Shown here: piece after piece, positions 29,610 through 37,642 of the stretch
Layout: every line of letters begins with the position of its first letter
How positions within the stretch are numbered: the first letter of the stretch is position 1
DNA from: Nitrospiria bacterium
GTDB lineage: Bacteria > Nitrospirota > Nitrospiria > JACQBZ01
Length of the DNA: 64,000 bases
Direction: 5' to 3'
Assembly: GCA_035517655.1 (NCBI GenBank)
Contig: DATIYJ010000014.1
Span: 22,341 to 86,340, forward strand
Program-made: the position numbers and the translations under genes
The notes under the pieces: model-generated
Told to the model about the DNA's origin: nothing
Database searches by the model: none
Seen by the model: only the letters and a program-made list of their open reading frames with translations

Positions 29610-30314
29610 ATGGCTGAACGCGTGAATGAAAGCACGATCGGCGCCCACGGGCGGACGATCACGGTGGAAATCATGGGACGGCCCTACTCCGTGCCGGAGG
29701 GGCTGACCATGCTGCGGGCGATGTGGTACACCGGCCACGAGGTCGTCCGCGGCGCGGGGTGCCTCGGCGGTTTTTGCGGCGCCTGCGCCGTGACGTACCG
29801 GACGCGGGATGATGTCCGCCTCCGCAACGGCCTGGCCTGCCAGACGGTGGTCGAGGACGGGATGTCCTTCTATCTGAATTTTTCCTATTATCCCGGCCGC
29901 AAGGCGCTTTACGATCTCGATCAACTCAAGGATCCCAAACAGGACCTTTTCAAAATTTATCCCGAGGCGACGCTCTGCCGGAACTGCAACGCCTGCACCG
30001 AGGCCTGCCCGCAGGGCATCGACGTCCGGGACGGCGTCTGGAAATCGGTCTTCGGCGATTTCGAGAAGGTCTCGGAAATGTTCATGGACTGCGTGATGTG
30101 CGGACAATGCATTCCGGTTTGCATTGCCGATATCGCGCCCAATCATGTCGCTCTTTATGCCAGCCGGGTGCAGGGCGCCCTGCTGACCAAGCCGCCGGAA
30201 AACCTCTCCAAACGGGTTACCGAAATTCAGACCGGGAAGTATGCCCCGGAGTGGAAACGGATCCTTTCGATGAACGAAGAAGACCTCAAAGCCGCCGCTC
30301 AACCCTCAAAGTAA
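29610..30314 (+). CDS. Fumarate reductase / succinate dehydrogenase-type iron-sulfur subunit
   Basis: The 234-residue protein carries a 2Fe-2S ferredoxin domain (CLGGFCGAC plus the later Cys in GLACQT) and then two four-Cys motifs, CRNCNACTEACP and CVMCGQCIPVC. Canonical SdhB/FrdB normally carry one 2Fe-2S, one 4Fe-4S and one 3Fe-4S cluster; here both C-terminal motifs look able to hold 4Fe-4S. It would pass electrons to the flavoprotein encoded 14 bases downstream. ATG 29610 has GGAAGG upstream. No membrane-anchor gene is nearby, suggesting a soluble or differently anchored complex. Confidence 0.85.
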   Translation: MAERVNESTIGAHGRTITVEIMGRPYSVPEGLTMLRAMWYTGHEVVRGAGCLGGFCGACAVTYRTRDDVRLRNGLACQTVVEDGMSFYLNFSYYPGRKALYDLDQLKDPKQDLFKIYPEATLCRNCNACTEACPQGIDVRDGVWKSVFGDFEKVSEMFMDCVMCGQCIPVCIADIAPNHVALYASRVQGALLTKPPENLSKRVTEIQTGKYAPEWKRILSMNEEDLKAAAQPSK

Positions 30315-30328
30315 GAGAAAGCCAGCGC

Positions 30329-31945
30329 ATGACCGAGATGATCGCCGAATCGAAGGATCGAGTGTTCCAGGGACGCGATGAGCGCCGGAAGCAGACGATC
30401 ACGAGCCAAACACCGGAAGAAAAGGACCGGCTGGTCCATGCCTTCCACCCGGATTATAAAAAGGAAGAGTATCACCGCATCCGAATCGGCCCCAACGCGG
30501 GCGAGCGGACCGTACGGGAGGTGGCCGAGCTTCTGGAATCGGACAGCCTCCTTCCGGACGATCTGGAGCTGACGCCCCGGTATCGGGTCGATGTTCTCGT
30601 CGTTGGCGGAGGCGGGGCCGGGGCGACCGCGGCCCTGACCGCCAAGGCGCAGGGCTCGGAGGTGATGCTCGTGACCAAATTGCGACTGGGCGACTCCAAC
30701 ACGGTCATGGCTCAAGGAGGGATGCAGGTTGCAATCACGGACGACGACTCGCCCGTCACGCATTTCTTCGATACCCTTCGCGGCGGGCATCATAAAAACG
30801 ATCCCAACCTGCTCAAGGTTTTGGTGGAAGAAGGCCCGATGGCCGCCCAATGGCTGATCCAGCTTGGGGTGCTGTTCGACCGGGACGAAAACGGAAATCT
30901 CAGAACGAAGAAGGGCGGCGGCAGCACCAAACCCCGTCTTTTGACCTGCAGTGATTATACCGGTCTCGAGATCATGCGCGTGCTGAAGGACGAGGTTTTG
31001 AATCGGCAGATCCCGGTTTTGGAGTTTTCGCCCGTCGTCGAATTGCTCTCGGATGCCGATGGAAATTGCACCGGCGCGGTGCTCAAGAATATGGACAATG
31101 GACAGCTCATCGTGGTCGCGGCCCGATCGGTCATTCTGGCGACCGGCGGAAGCGGACGTCTCCATATCGAGGGTTTTCCGACGAGCAACCATTTCGGCGC
31201 GACGGGCGACGCGCTCGTTCTGGCCTACCGGCTCGGCGCACGGCTCAGCCATATGGATACCTTTCAGTACCATCCCACCGGTTCGGTCTATCCGGAGCAG
31301 TTGGCCGGGGCGCTGGTGACGGAAGGGATCCGCTCCGATGGCGGGCATCTCGTCAACCGGGACGGCCGGCGGTTTATCAACGAACTGGACACCCGTGATG
31401 TCGTCGCCGCCGCGATCATTCGGGAATGCGCCGAGGGCCGGGGGGTGAAGACCCCGGCCGGACGCGTCGGTGTCTGGCTGGACGTGCCGATGATCGATAT
31501 GCTCATGGGCGAGGGAAGCATTTCCAAACGCTTCCCGGCGATGGTGCGACAGTTCCAGCGCTACGGAATCGATATCCGGAAAGAACCGGTCCTGGTCTAT
31601 CCCACGCTGCATTATCAGAACGGCGGCGTTGCGATCGACGTGGACGGGCAGTCCCAGGTTCCGGGCCTGTTCGTCGCCGGGGAGGCCTCCGGCGGGCTGC
31701 ACGGACGAAACCGTTTGATGGGAAATTCACTGCTCGACCTGATCGTCTTTGGAAAGCGGGCGGGTCTGGCGGCCGTAAAGCGCGCCAATAAGATGCCGGC
31801 CGGAACGCTGACGCTGTCCCATGTGACGCGGTTCCGCAAGGAACTGGAGAAGAATAACATCAAACCGACCCGGGTGGCGCCGATCATCCTTCCCGATTAC
31901 GTCCGTCGGGAAGAAACCGCCCCCGCCGCGGCCGTCAAGCCGTAA
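30329..31945 (+). CDS. Fumarate reductase-type flavoprotein subunit
   Basis: The 538-residue flavoprotein has an N-terminal extension of about 85 residues, then the FAD motif VLVVGGGGAGATAAL. Catalytic-site segments are conserved: YHPTGSV, LVTEGIRSDGG, PTLHYQNGG and HGRNRLMGNSL. At the usual covalent-FAD position the motif reads DSNTVMAQGG, with Asn124 where succinate dehydrogenases and FrdA have His. FAD is therefore probably held non-covalently. In the rTCA cycle this subunit would reduce fumarate to succinate. L-aspartate oxidase is a relative but is not normally paired with an Fe-S subunit. Confidence 0.87.
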   Translation: MTEMIAESKDRVFQGRDERRKQTITSQTPEEKDRLVHAFHPDYKKEEYHRIRIGPNAGERTVREVAELLESDSLLPDDLELTPRYRVDVLVVGGGGAGATAALTAKAQGSEVMLVTKLRLGDSNTVMAQGGMQVAITDDDSPVTHFFDTLRGGHHKNDPNLLKVLVEEGPMAAQWLIQLGVLFDRDENGNLRTKKGGGSTKPRLLTCSDYTGLEIMRVLKDEVLNRQIPVLEFSPVVELLSDADGNCTGAVLKNMDNGQLIVVAARSVILATGGSGRLHIEGFPTSNHFGATGDALVLAYRLGARLSHMDTFQYHPTGSVYPEQLAGALVTEGIRSDGGHLVNRDGRRFINELDTRDVVAAAIIRECAEGRGVKTPAGRVGVWLDVPMIDMLMGEGSISKRFPAMVRQFQRYGIDIRKEPVLVYPTLHYQNGGVAIDVDGQSQVPGLFVAGEASGGLHGRNRLMGNSLLDLIVFGKRAGLAAVKRANKMPAGTLTLSHVTRFRKELEKNNIKPTRVAPIILPDYVRREETAPAAAVKP

Positions 31946-32039
31946 TCCCTCCCGACCGATTTCCTGCCCGTTCGGTCTAAACCGGCATATTCCTCCCTTG
32001 CATTAACCAATACAATACCTGTCCCTCTCCATTCAAATT

Positions 32040-32063
32040 TGTCTTGCCCGCGACAGTTTTGTC
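32040..32063 (+). promoter_or_regulatory. Candidate activator-binding site upstream of the Anbu cluster
   Basis: Two overlapping dyads: TGT-N10-ACA (32040-32055), the classical NifA upstream-element form, and GACA-N4-TGTC (32052-32063). The second form also occurs twice upstream of the porin-amtB promoter. They lie 40-65 bases before the -24 element. Confidence 0.4.
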
Positions 32064-32103
32064 GCTCAGGAGCCGTTTTCGCGATTCTATTCGAGGCAAA
32101 TCA

Positions 32104-32119
32104 GGGCATGACTTTTGCT
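32104..32119 (+). promoter_or_regulatory. Sigma-54 promoter for the Anbu cluster
   Basis: GGGCAT-N5-TTGCT has the invariant GG (32105-32106) and GC (32117-32118) exactly 10 bases apart. The first base deviates from TGGCAY. Transcription would start near 32130, 42 bases before ATG 32172. Confidence 0.6.
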
Positions 32120-32171
32120 CTTAATAGTAGTGGTCAGCTGCGCGGCATAATTTGGAGCCAGGGAGGATGCG

Positions 32172-33656
32172 ATGAACCCGGAGCAAACGACCGTGCTCGT
32201 GGGAAAAATGAAGGCGGAACCTCGTTCGAGGAAATCCACCTCGCCGTCGCGTCCTTTCGACGAGATGCATGCGCCGGACGGTTCGGTTCGAGATCATTAT
32301 CGTCTTTTGGATGAGAGCCTCCGGGCGCTCTCCGCATCGCAGCGGACGCAGAAACGGCGGGAAGCGGATCGTTTTTTTCACCGTCAAGGAATTACTTTCT
32401 CGGTATATGGCGAATCCGCCGGCGCCGAACGGCTCATCCCGTTCGACATCATTCCGCGGATCATTCCGGCGAAACAGTGGAAGATTCTCGCGGCCGGCCT
32501 CCGTCAGAGGGTTTGCGCCCTCAACGCCTTTCTACACGACGTGTACCATCAGCAGGAGATCATCAAATCGGGGCGGATCCCGCCCGAGATGGTGTTCCGC
32601 AACCCGCAATACCGGGTTGAAATGTACGGCATCGACGTGCCGCGCGACCTCTACATTCATATCGCTGGCGTCGACTTGGTTCACACGGGTGAGAACGAGT
32701 TTTATGTCCTGGAAGACAATCTCCGGACCCCTTCCGGCGTCTCGTATATGCTGGCCAACCGTCGCATCATGATGCGGCTCTTGCCGGATCTCTTCGCGCG
32801 CCAGCCGATCGCGCCGGTGGAACATTACCCCAACCTCCTGCTCGAGACTCTCCGCTCGGTCGCGCCGGAAGGGGTTCGGGATCCTCGTGCGGCGCTCCTC
32901 ACGCCGGGTCCCTTCAACAGCGCCTATTTTGAGCACACGTTTTTGGCGCAGCAAATGGGAATCGAAGTGGTCGAGGCGCAGGATCTCTTCGTCAAGGGAA
33001 ACGCGGTCTATATGCGGACGACGGAAGGGCCGGCTCGGGTTCATGTCCTCTACCGGAGGGTCGATGACGATTTTCTGGATCCCCTTGTTTTCCGACCCGA
33101 TTCAATTTTGGGTGTGCCGGGGCTTCTCTCGGTCTATCGTTCCGGTGGCGTGACCCTGGTCAACGCCGTTGGAACCGGCGTGGCCGACGATAAAGCGGTT
33201 TACATTTTCGTCCCGGAGATGATTCGTTTTTATCTGGGAGAGGAGCCCATTTTGAAAAACGTGCCGACGTATCAGCTGCGCGATCCGGAGGAGCGCGCCT
33301 ACGTGCTGGCCCATCTGGATGCACTGGTCGTGAAGGAAGTTCACGGTTCGGGAGGATACGGTATGCTGGTCGGACCGGCCAGCTCGGTCAAGGAGAGAGA
33401 GGTTTTTCGCCAACGGATCCTTCGAAATCCCGAGAACTACATCGCCCAGCCGACCCTGGCGCTTTCAACCTGTCCCACCTTCGTGGAATCCGGAATCGCC
33501 CCGCGCCATATCGATCTCCGCCCATTCATCCTGAGCGGCCGCACAATTCAGATGGTGCCCGGGGGTCTCACCCGCGTCGCCTTGCGAGAGGGCTCCCTTG
33601 TTGTGAATTCTTCCCAGGGCGGGGGCACGAAAGACACCTGGGTGCTGGAGGACTGA
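32172..33656 (+). CDS. Circularly permuted type 2 ATP-grasp protein (DUF404/DUF407)
   Basis: The 494-residue protein has the hallmark EDNLRTPSGVSYMLANRR and KEVHGSGGYGMLVGPA of the permuted ATP-grasp family found next to alpha-E and transglutaminase-like proteins. It is predicted to form an amide or peptide bond with ATP. GGAGG precedes ATG 32172. The next gene starts 3 bases after the stop. In other genomes these proteins were proposed to build a peptide or tag that is handled by the Anbu peptidase; this is a prediction from gene neighbourhoods, not an assay. Confidence 0.88.
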   Translation: MNPEQTTVLVGKMKAEPRSRKSTSPSRPFDEMHAPDGSVRDHYRLLDESLRALSASQRTQKRREADRFFHRQGITFSVYGESAGAERLIPFDIIPRIIPAKQWKILAAGLRQRVCALNAFLHDVYHQQEIIKSGRIPPEMVFRNPQYRVEMYGIDVPRDLYIHIAGVDLVHTGENEFYVLEDNLRTPSGVSYMLANRRIMMRLLPDLFARQPIAPVEHYPNLLLETLRSVAPEGVRDPRAALLTPGPFNSAYFEHTFLAQQMGIEVVEAQDLFVKGNAVYMRTTEGPARVHVLYRRVDDDFLDPLVFRPDSILGVPGLLSVYRSGGVTLVNAVGTGVADDKAVYIFVPEMIRFYLGEEPILKNVPTYQLRDPEERAYVLAHLDALVVKEVHGSGGYGMLVGPASSVKEREVFRQRILRNPENYIAQPTLALSTCPTFVESGIAPRHIDLRPFILSGRTIQMVPGGLTRVALREGSLVVNSSQGGGTKDTWVLED

Positions 33657-33659
33657 GCC

Positions 33660-34592
33660 ATGCTCCTCCGGATAGCCGATCACCTTTACTGGATGGGACG
33701 CTATATCGAGAGGGCGGAAGATACCGCGCGGGCCGTGGAGGGGGCTTACCACGCCGCTCTCCTTCCCAAGGGATATGCCCTTGAGGAATGGGAAAGCCTG
33801 CTGGAAATGCTGGGCCAGCGCGACCGGTTTCCGGAACCCTGCGGTTCCGCCTCCACGCTCGAACTATTACGGTTCGTGATCCTCGATCTTGAAAATCCAT
33901 CCAGCATTCTGTCGTCCCTCCGATCGGCCCGGGAAAACGGCCGCGCCACATGCGGAACGATCTCCCTCGAGGCATGGGAAAGCCTGAACGCCCTCTGGCT
34001 CGACCTGAGCGAGATCGATCCGTCGCGTCTGATATCGAACGGGACCCTGCCCCTTCTGGCTCGCGTGAATGAAGGGACCCAGCTATTCCGGAGCGTGATC
34101 CAGACCAAGCTCGATCGCGACGAAGTGTTCCAATGGATCGGCTTGGGGATTTTTCTGGAGCGCGCCGATTACCTCACCCGGATCCTGCACGCGCGATATC
34201 CGTTTCTGTTCAAAAGCGCCAAGGGGGACGCGGCCTATTATTCATCGATGGCTCTTCTCCGGTGGGCCGGGGCCGTGGACGCCTACCGGAAATTGTATCG
34301 CAACGGGGTCACGCCGCGGCAGGTGATCGAACTGCTGGTCTTAAATGAAGAGACCCAGTGTTCCCTGCATGCCTGCCTGGAGCGGATCAACACCTTCCTC
34401 TGCGGGTATTCAAACGGGACGGGCGGGAAAGCGGCGGACGTCGCGACGGATCTGCACATCCTGTTTCATGAAACCCGGGACACCGACCTCTTCGGGCAGG
34501 AGCTGAGCGTCCATCTGGCCGAGGTCGCCCGGAAGCTCCATGGGCTGGCGGGCGAAATCGACCGGTGGTTTCAGGGGACGCCGTGCGTCTGA
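33660..34592 (+). CDS. Alpha-E domain protein (DUF403)
   Basis: The 310-residue all-helical protein begins LLRIADHLYWMGRYIERAEDTAR, the conserved start of the alpha-E family. Glu- and Arg-rich helices follow to the end. It always travels with the permuted ATP-grasp protein and may be its partner or substrate-binding subunit. The stop overlaps the ATG of the transglutaminase gene by one base (TGATG), so the cluster is translationally coupled. Confidence 0.88.
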   Translation: MLLRIADHLYWMGRYIERAEDTARAVEGAYHAALLPKGYALEEWESLLEMLGQRDRFPEPCGSASTLELLRFVILDLENPSSILSSLRSARENGRATCGTISLEAWESLNALWLDLSEIDPSRLISNGTLPLLARVNEGTQLFRSVIQTKLDRDEVFQWIGLGIFLERADYLTRILHARYPFLFKSAKGDAAYYSSMALLRWAGAVDAYRKLYRNGVTPRQVIELLVLNEETQCSLHACLERINTFLCGYSNGTGGKAADVATDLHILFHETRDTDLFGQELSVHLAEVARKLHGLAGEIDRWFQGTPCV

Positions 34593-35392
34593 TGATCCGT
34601 CACCAGACCATTTATCGTTACAGCGCTCCGCTCACACGCAGCATTCAGCTTCTCCGTTTGATTCCGCATTCGGACCGGCGGCAGCGGGTTCAGGAATGGA
34701 GGCTCAGTCTGCCCGCCGACGCGCCGGAATATTTTGACGCGTATGGAAACGTGACCCGGCTGCTCATCATGGAGGGACGGCATGACGAGATCAAAATCGG
34801 CGTTGAAGGTCTGGTCGAGACGTCCGGAAACGTCACCTTTCCTTCGGCCGTGGATCAGCGCTTTCCGCCGGAAATATTTCTGACGGAAACACCGTTGACG
34901 GCGGTTGACGAGCCGCTGAGAAATTTTGCCGATCAACACCGGAACGAAATCGGTTCGAATCCCTTCGCCGCTCTCCAGACCCTGATGGAACGGATCCGAA
35001 GCCGCGTCCGCTACGTGAAAGGAACCACGCATGTTCAGACGACCGCGGCCGATGTTTTATCGCAGGGAAGCGGAGTCTGTCAGGACCATAGCCATCTTTT
35101 TATCGCCTGTTGCAGGGCTCTCGGGGTTCCGGCGCGGTACGTAAGCGGGTATGTCTACTCCGATCCCGATCATCACCCGGAAGTGGCGATGCATGCCTGG
35201 GCCGAAGCGTGGGTCGATGGCATGGGCTGGCTCAGTTTCGATGTTTCGAACGGACGACCGGCAGGCGAAATGCATCTTCGTCTCGCGATCGGACGGGACT
35301 ATCTGGACGCGTGTCCCGTGAGAGGAGTCCGGTTCGGCGGCGGGGACGAACGGATGGAAGTCCGTGTTCATGTGGCGACGGCGCAGCAGTAA
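34592..35392 (+). CDS. Transglutaminase-like cysteine protease
   Basis: The 266-residue protein has the bacterial transglutaminase N-terminal beta domain (RHQTIYRYSAPLTRSIQLLRL) and a catalytic core with Cys in GVCQDHSHLFI, His in MHAWAEAWVDG and Asp in WLSFDVSNG. It lacks a signal peptide, so it acts in the cytoplasm, probably as a peptidase or amidase acting on the product of the ATP-grasp partner. ATG 34592 replaces the upstream frame start because it gives the canonical N-terminus. Confidence 0.9.
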   Translation: MIRHQTIYRYSAPLTRSIQLLRLIPHSDRRQRVQEWRLSLPADAPEYFDAYGNVTRLLIMEGRHDEIKIGVEGLVETSGNVTFPSAVDQRFPPEIFLTETPLTAVDEPLRNFADQHRNEIGSNPFAALQTLMERIRSRVRYVKGTTHVQTTAADVLSQGSGVCQDHSHLFIACCRALGVPARYVSGYVYSDPDHHPEVAMHAWAEAWVDGMGWLSFDVSNGRPAGEMHLRLAIGRDYLDACPVRGVRFGGGDERMEVRVHVATAQQ

Positions 35393-35461
35393 ATGGGCGA
35401 CGATTCCTCCGGTGGGCGAGAAGGAAAGGCTCCGCCCCTATAAAAATAGAAAGGAAATCGC

Positions 35462-36211
35462 ATGACCTATTGTATCGGGATGTGGCTTGAGTCGGGTCTG
35501 GTTTTCGCTTCGGACTCGCGTACCAACGGTGGTGTGGACCACGTCGCCACCTTTCGGAAAATGACGGTCTACGAAAAACCGGGGGACCGTGTGCTCGTGA
35601 TGCTGACCGCCGGCAATCTGTCCGTGACCCAAGGCGTGATCAACATCTTGAGCGAAGACGCCCATGTCTCCAACGGCCAGGAGACGATTTGGACCGCGAC
35701 CTCCCTGTTCCACGTAGCTCGAATCATCGGCGGGGCCCTGCGGAAAGTGTACGACGTGGACGGAAGCCATCTGAAACAGCACGGCGAGGATTTCAATGCC
35801 GCGATCATCCTGGGCGGCCAGATCCGGGCCGAAGCGCCGCGCCTGTTCCATATTTATTCGGCCGGAAACTTCATCGAATCCACGCCGGAAACCTGTTACT
35901 TCCAGATCGGCGAGATCAAGTACGGTAAGCCGATCATCGATCGGCTCATCACCCGTCAGAGTACTCTGACGGAGGGGGCCAAATGTGCGCTGCTGTCGTT
36001 TGATTCCACCATTCGGAGCAACATTTCGGTCGGCCTCCCGATCGATTTGCTCTGCTACGAGCGCGATCGGCTTCGGGTGGATTTCCGACGCTGCATCGAT
36101 CAACAGGATCCGTACTTCAACGAGATCAAACGGCTCTGGGGCGAAGGTCTGCGGGAAGCCTTTGCCACCATGCCGGACCCGTCCTGGCAAGAACGGCTTG
36201 ATCCGGTTTGA
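35462..36211 (+). CDS. Anbu, proteasome-like peptidase
   Basis: The 249-residue protein is the ancestral-beta-subunit (Anbu) type of 20S-proteasome/HslV relatives. It starts MTYCIGMWLESGLVFASDSRTN; Thr2 would be the N-terminal nucleophile after Met removal, and Asp and Lys partners are seen in ASDSRTN and TFRKM. It has no ATPase partner gene here. A ribosome site AAAGGAA precedes ATG 35462. Its place after the ATP-grasp, alpha-E and transglutaminase genes reproduces the known Anbu neighbourhood. The natural substrate is unknown. Confidence 0.9.
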   Translation: MTYCIGMWLESGLVFASDSRTNGGVDHVATFRKMTVYEKPGDRVLVMLTAGNLSVTQGVINILSEDAHVSNGQETIWTATSLFHVARIIGGALRKVYDVDGSHLKQHGEDFNAAIILGGQIRAEAPRLFHIYSAGNFIESTPETCYFQIGEIKYGKPIIDRLITRQSTLTEGAKCALLSFDSTIRSNISVGLPIDLLCYERDRLRVDFRRCIDQQDPYFNEIKRLWGEGLREAFATMPDPSWQERLDPV

Positions 36212-36398
36212 TTTTCATTTAAAACGGCTTAAAGACGGAACCGCCGGCAGCCCGCGGTCGATGCCCGCCTGAAAGTCGGCCCGGCAAGAAGCACCTTCGG
36301 TTGACGCGATCCATCCGCCCTTCCATTCCTTGAACTCCTTTTCATTAAAATAGTTCCGGGCACTTTTGTCCGAGCCCGGTCGACGTTAATGAAGCATA

Positions 36399-36427
36399 TT
36401 GACCGGTTCAAATAAAATCGGTATAAT
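36399..36427 (+). promoter_or_regulatory. Consensus sigma-70 promoter for the papain-like gene
   Basis: TTGACC (36399-36404) and TATAAT (36422-36427) with 17-base spacing. The predicted leader before ATG 36717 is about 280 bases long. Confidence 0.75.
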
Positions 36428-36512
36428 TCTTCGTAAATCGTTCCCCCGGCGCGGGTCGTCCTGCCTTCCAGAACAAACACGATCCCATCCGCCGAACGGA
36501 GAGGAGAGCCTC

Positions 36513-36704
36513 ATGGCCCGTCACCTTTCTTGCCGCTGTTCTAAAATACTCGCGTGGAACACCCTTTTTGATTCTCCCTTCCGATTGAGCCGTTCATCCG
36601 CGATGATAAAAGGCGGATACGATTTCTGCTGCGCATATGATTTCATGTTTCCGCTTCATACCATCAACAGGTATTGTTCTATCCGGTTTGTCTTCACGAC
36701 TTAA
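36513..36704 (+). CDS. Possible 63-residue Cys-rich leader ORF
   Basis: ATG 36513 has a strong GAGGAG ribosome site 7 bases upstream and sits between a good promoter and the papain-like gene. The 63-residue product is basic, with Cys at CRC, CC and a later Cys. No homology is recognised. It could be a real small protein, a leader peptide or a chance frame; the good ribosome site is the main support. Confidence 0.4.
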   Translation: MARHLSCRCSKILAWNTLFDSPFRLSRSSAMIKGGYDFCCAYDFMFPLHTINRYCSIRFVFTT

Positions 36705-36716
36705 AGGAGGGTTTCC

Positions 36717-37517
36717 ATGGCCAAAGAAAGGAAAGCGCTTCCAACAACCAAAGTCAAAACACAAGATCTCGGCTACGGCTGGATGCCCGATCTGCCGGAC
36801 CACCGCGACTATCTCTTCAATGCGATTCGTGTGGCACCGGCGGTCCTCCCTCCGGTCGTCGATTTACGGCATGCCTGTTCGCCTGTCGAAAATCAGGGCG
36901 CATTAGGCAGTTGCACCGGCAACGCCCTGGCCGGTGCGCTGGAGTTCTTGGAGAAAAAAGACAAGGTCTTCTTTGTGAACCTGAGTCGGCTTTTTATTTA
37001 CTACAACGAGCGCCGGATCGAGCATTCGACGAAATCGGACTCCGGGGCGATGATCCGGGACGGGATCAAAACCCTTAAGAGACAAGGGGTCTGTTCGGAG
37101 AAGAAATGGCCGTACATTATTTCAAAATTCGCCGTGAAGCCGAGCCCCGTCTGCTATAAAGAAGCGGTGGATCATCAAATTACCTCTTACCATCGTCTCC
37201 TCACCGTGAACGATATGCGGGCTTGCCTGGCCGAAGGATTTCCGTTTGTATTCGGTTTTACGGTTTATGAAAGCTTCGAATCCACCGCCGTGGCGCACAC
37301 CGGCCTCGTGAACATGCCGATATCCGGGGAACGTGCGATCGGCGGACATGCGGTGCTTGCGGTGGGATACGACGATACCAAAAGGAGGCTTCTCATTCGC
37401 AATTCCTGGGGCGCCGACTGGGGAATGAAGGGGTATTTTACCTTGCCGTACGAATACGTGGCGGATCGGGATCTTTCGGATGATTTTTGGACCATCCGGC
37501 GCGGAGAACGGATGTAG
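36717..37517 (+). CDS. Papain-family (C1A) cysteine protease, cytoplasmic
   Basis: The 266-residue protein carries all papain catalytic elements: Gln60 and Cys66 in ENQGALGSCTGNA, His211 in GGHAVLAVGYDD and Asn229 in IRNSWGADWG. There is no signal peptide and only a short N-terminal segment in place of a long inhibitory propeptide. Before the core is GWMPDLPDHRDY, a motif common to bacterial C1A proteins. AAAGGAGGG precedes ATG 36717. It is probably active without much processing; its target is unknown. Confidence 0.9.
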   Translation: MAKERKALPTTKVKTQDLGYGWMPDLPDHRDYLFNAIRVAPAVLPPVVDLRHACSPVENQGALGSCTGNALAGALEFLEKKDKVFFVNLSRLFIYYNERRIEHSTKSDSGAMIRDGIKTLKRQGVCSEKKWPYIISKFAVKPSPVCYKEAVDHQITSYHRLLTVNDMRACLAEGFPFVFGFTVYESFESTAVAHTGLVNMPISGERAIGGHAVLAVGYDDTKRRLLIRNSWGADWGMKGYFTLPYEYVADRDLSDDFWTIRRGERM

Positions 37518-37591
37518 AGAACGGGCCTGGCGGAAAGCTCCTGAAAGCCATGTTGAGTTTTTCACCGGCGGATGATTGGTGCGGATAATAA

Positions 37592-37629
37592 AACAGGGTG
37601 AGCGCGAGAAATGCAGCGCCCACCCTGTT
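37592..37629. terminator. Bidirectional terminator between the papain-like and multicopper oxidase genes
   Basis: AACAGGGTG and CACCCTGTT form a 9-bp stem, extended by GCGC/GCGC after one mismatch. T-rich bases follow on both strands, fitting convergent genes. Confidence 0.8.
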
Positions 37630-37642
37630 GTCTTTCAAGCCG

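Larger units (their letters stand above)
36212..36716 (+). other. 505-base gap: promoter, long leader and a small ORF
   Basis: The first 185 bases hold no gene; GC-rich inverted repeats (CGGGC...GCCCG near 36355-36380) could be a weak terminator of the Anbu cluster. The rest contains a consensus promoter at 36399-36427 and a small ORF with a ribosome site (listed separately). Confidence 0.5.
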
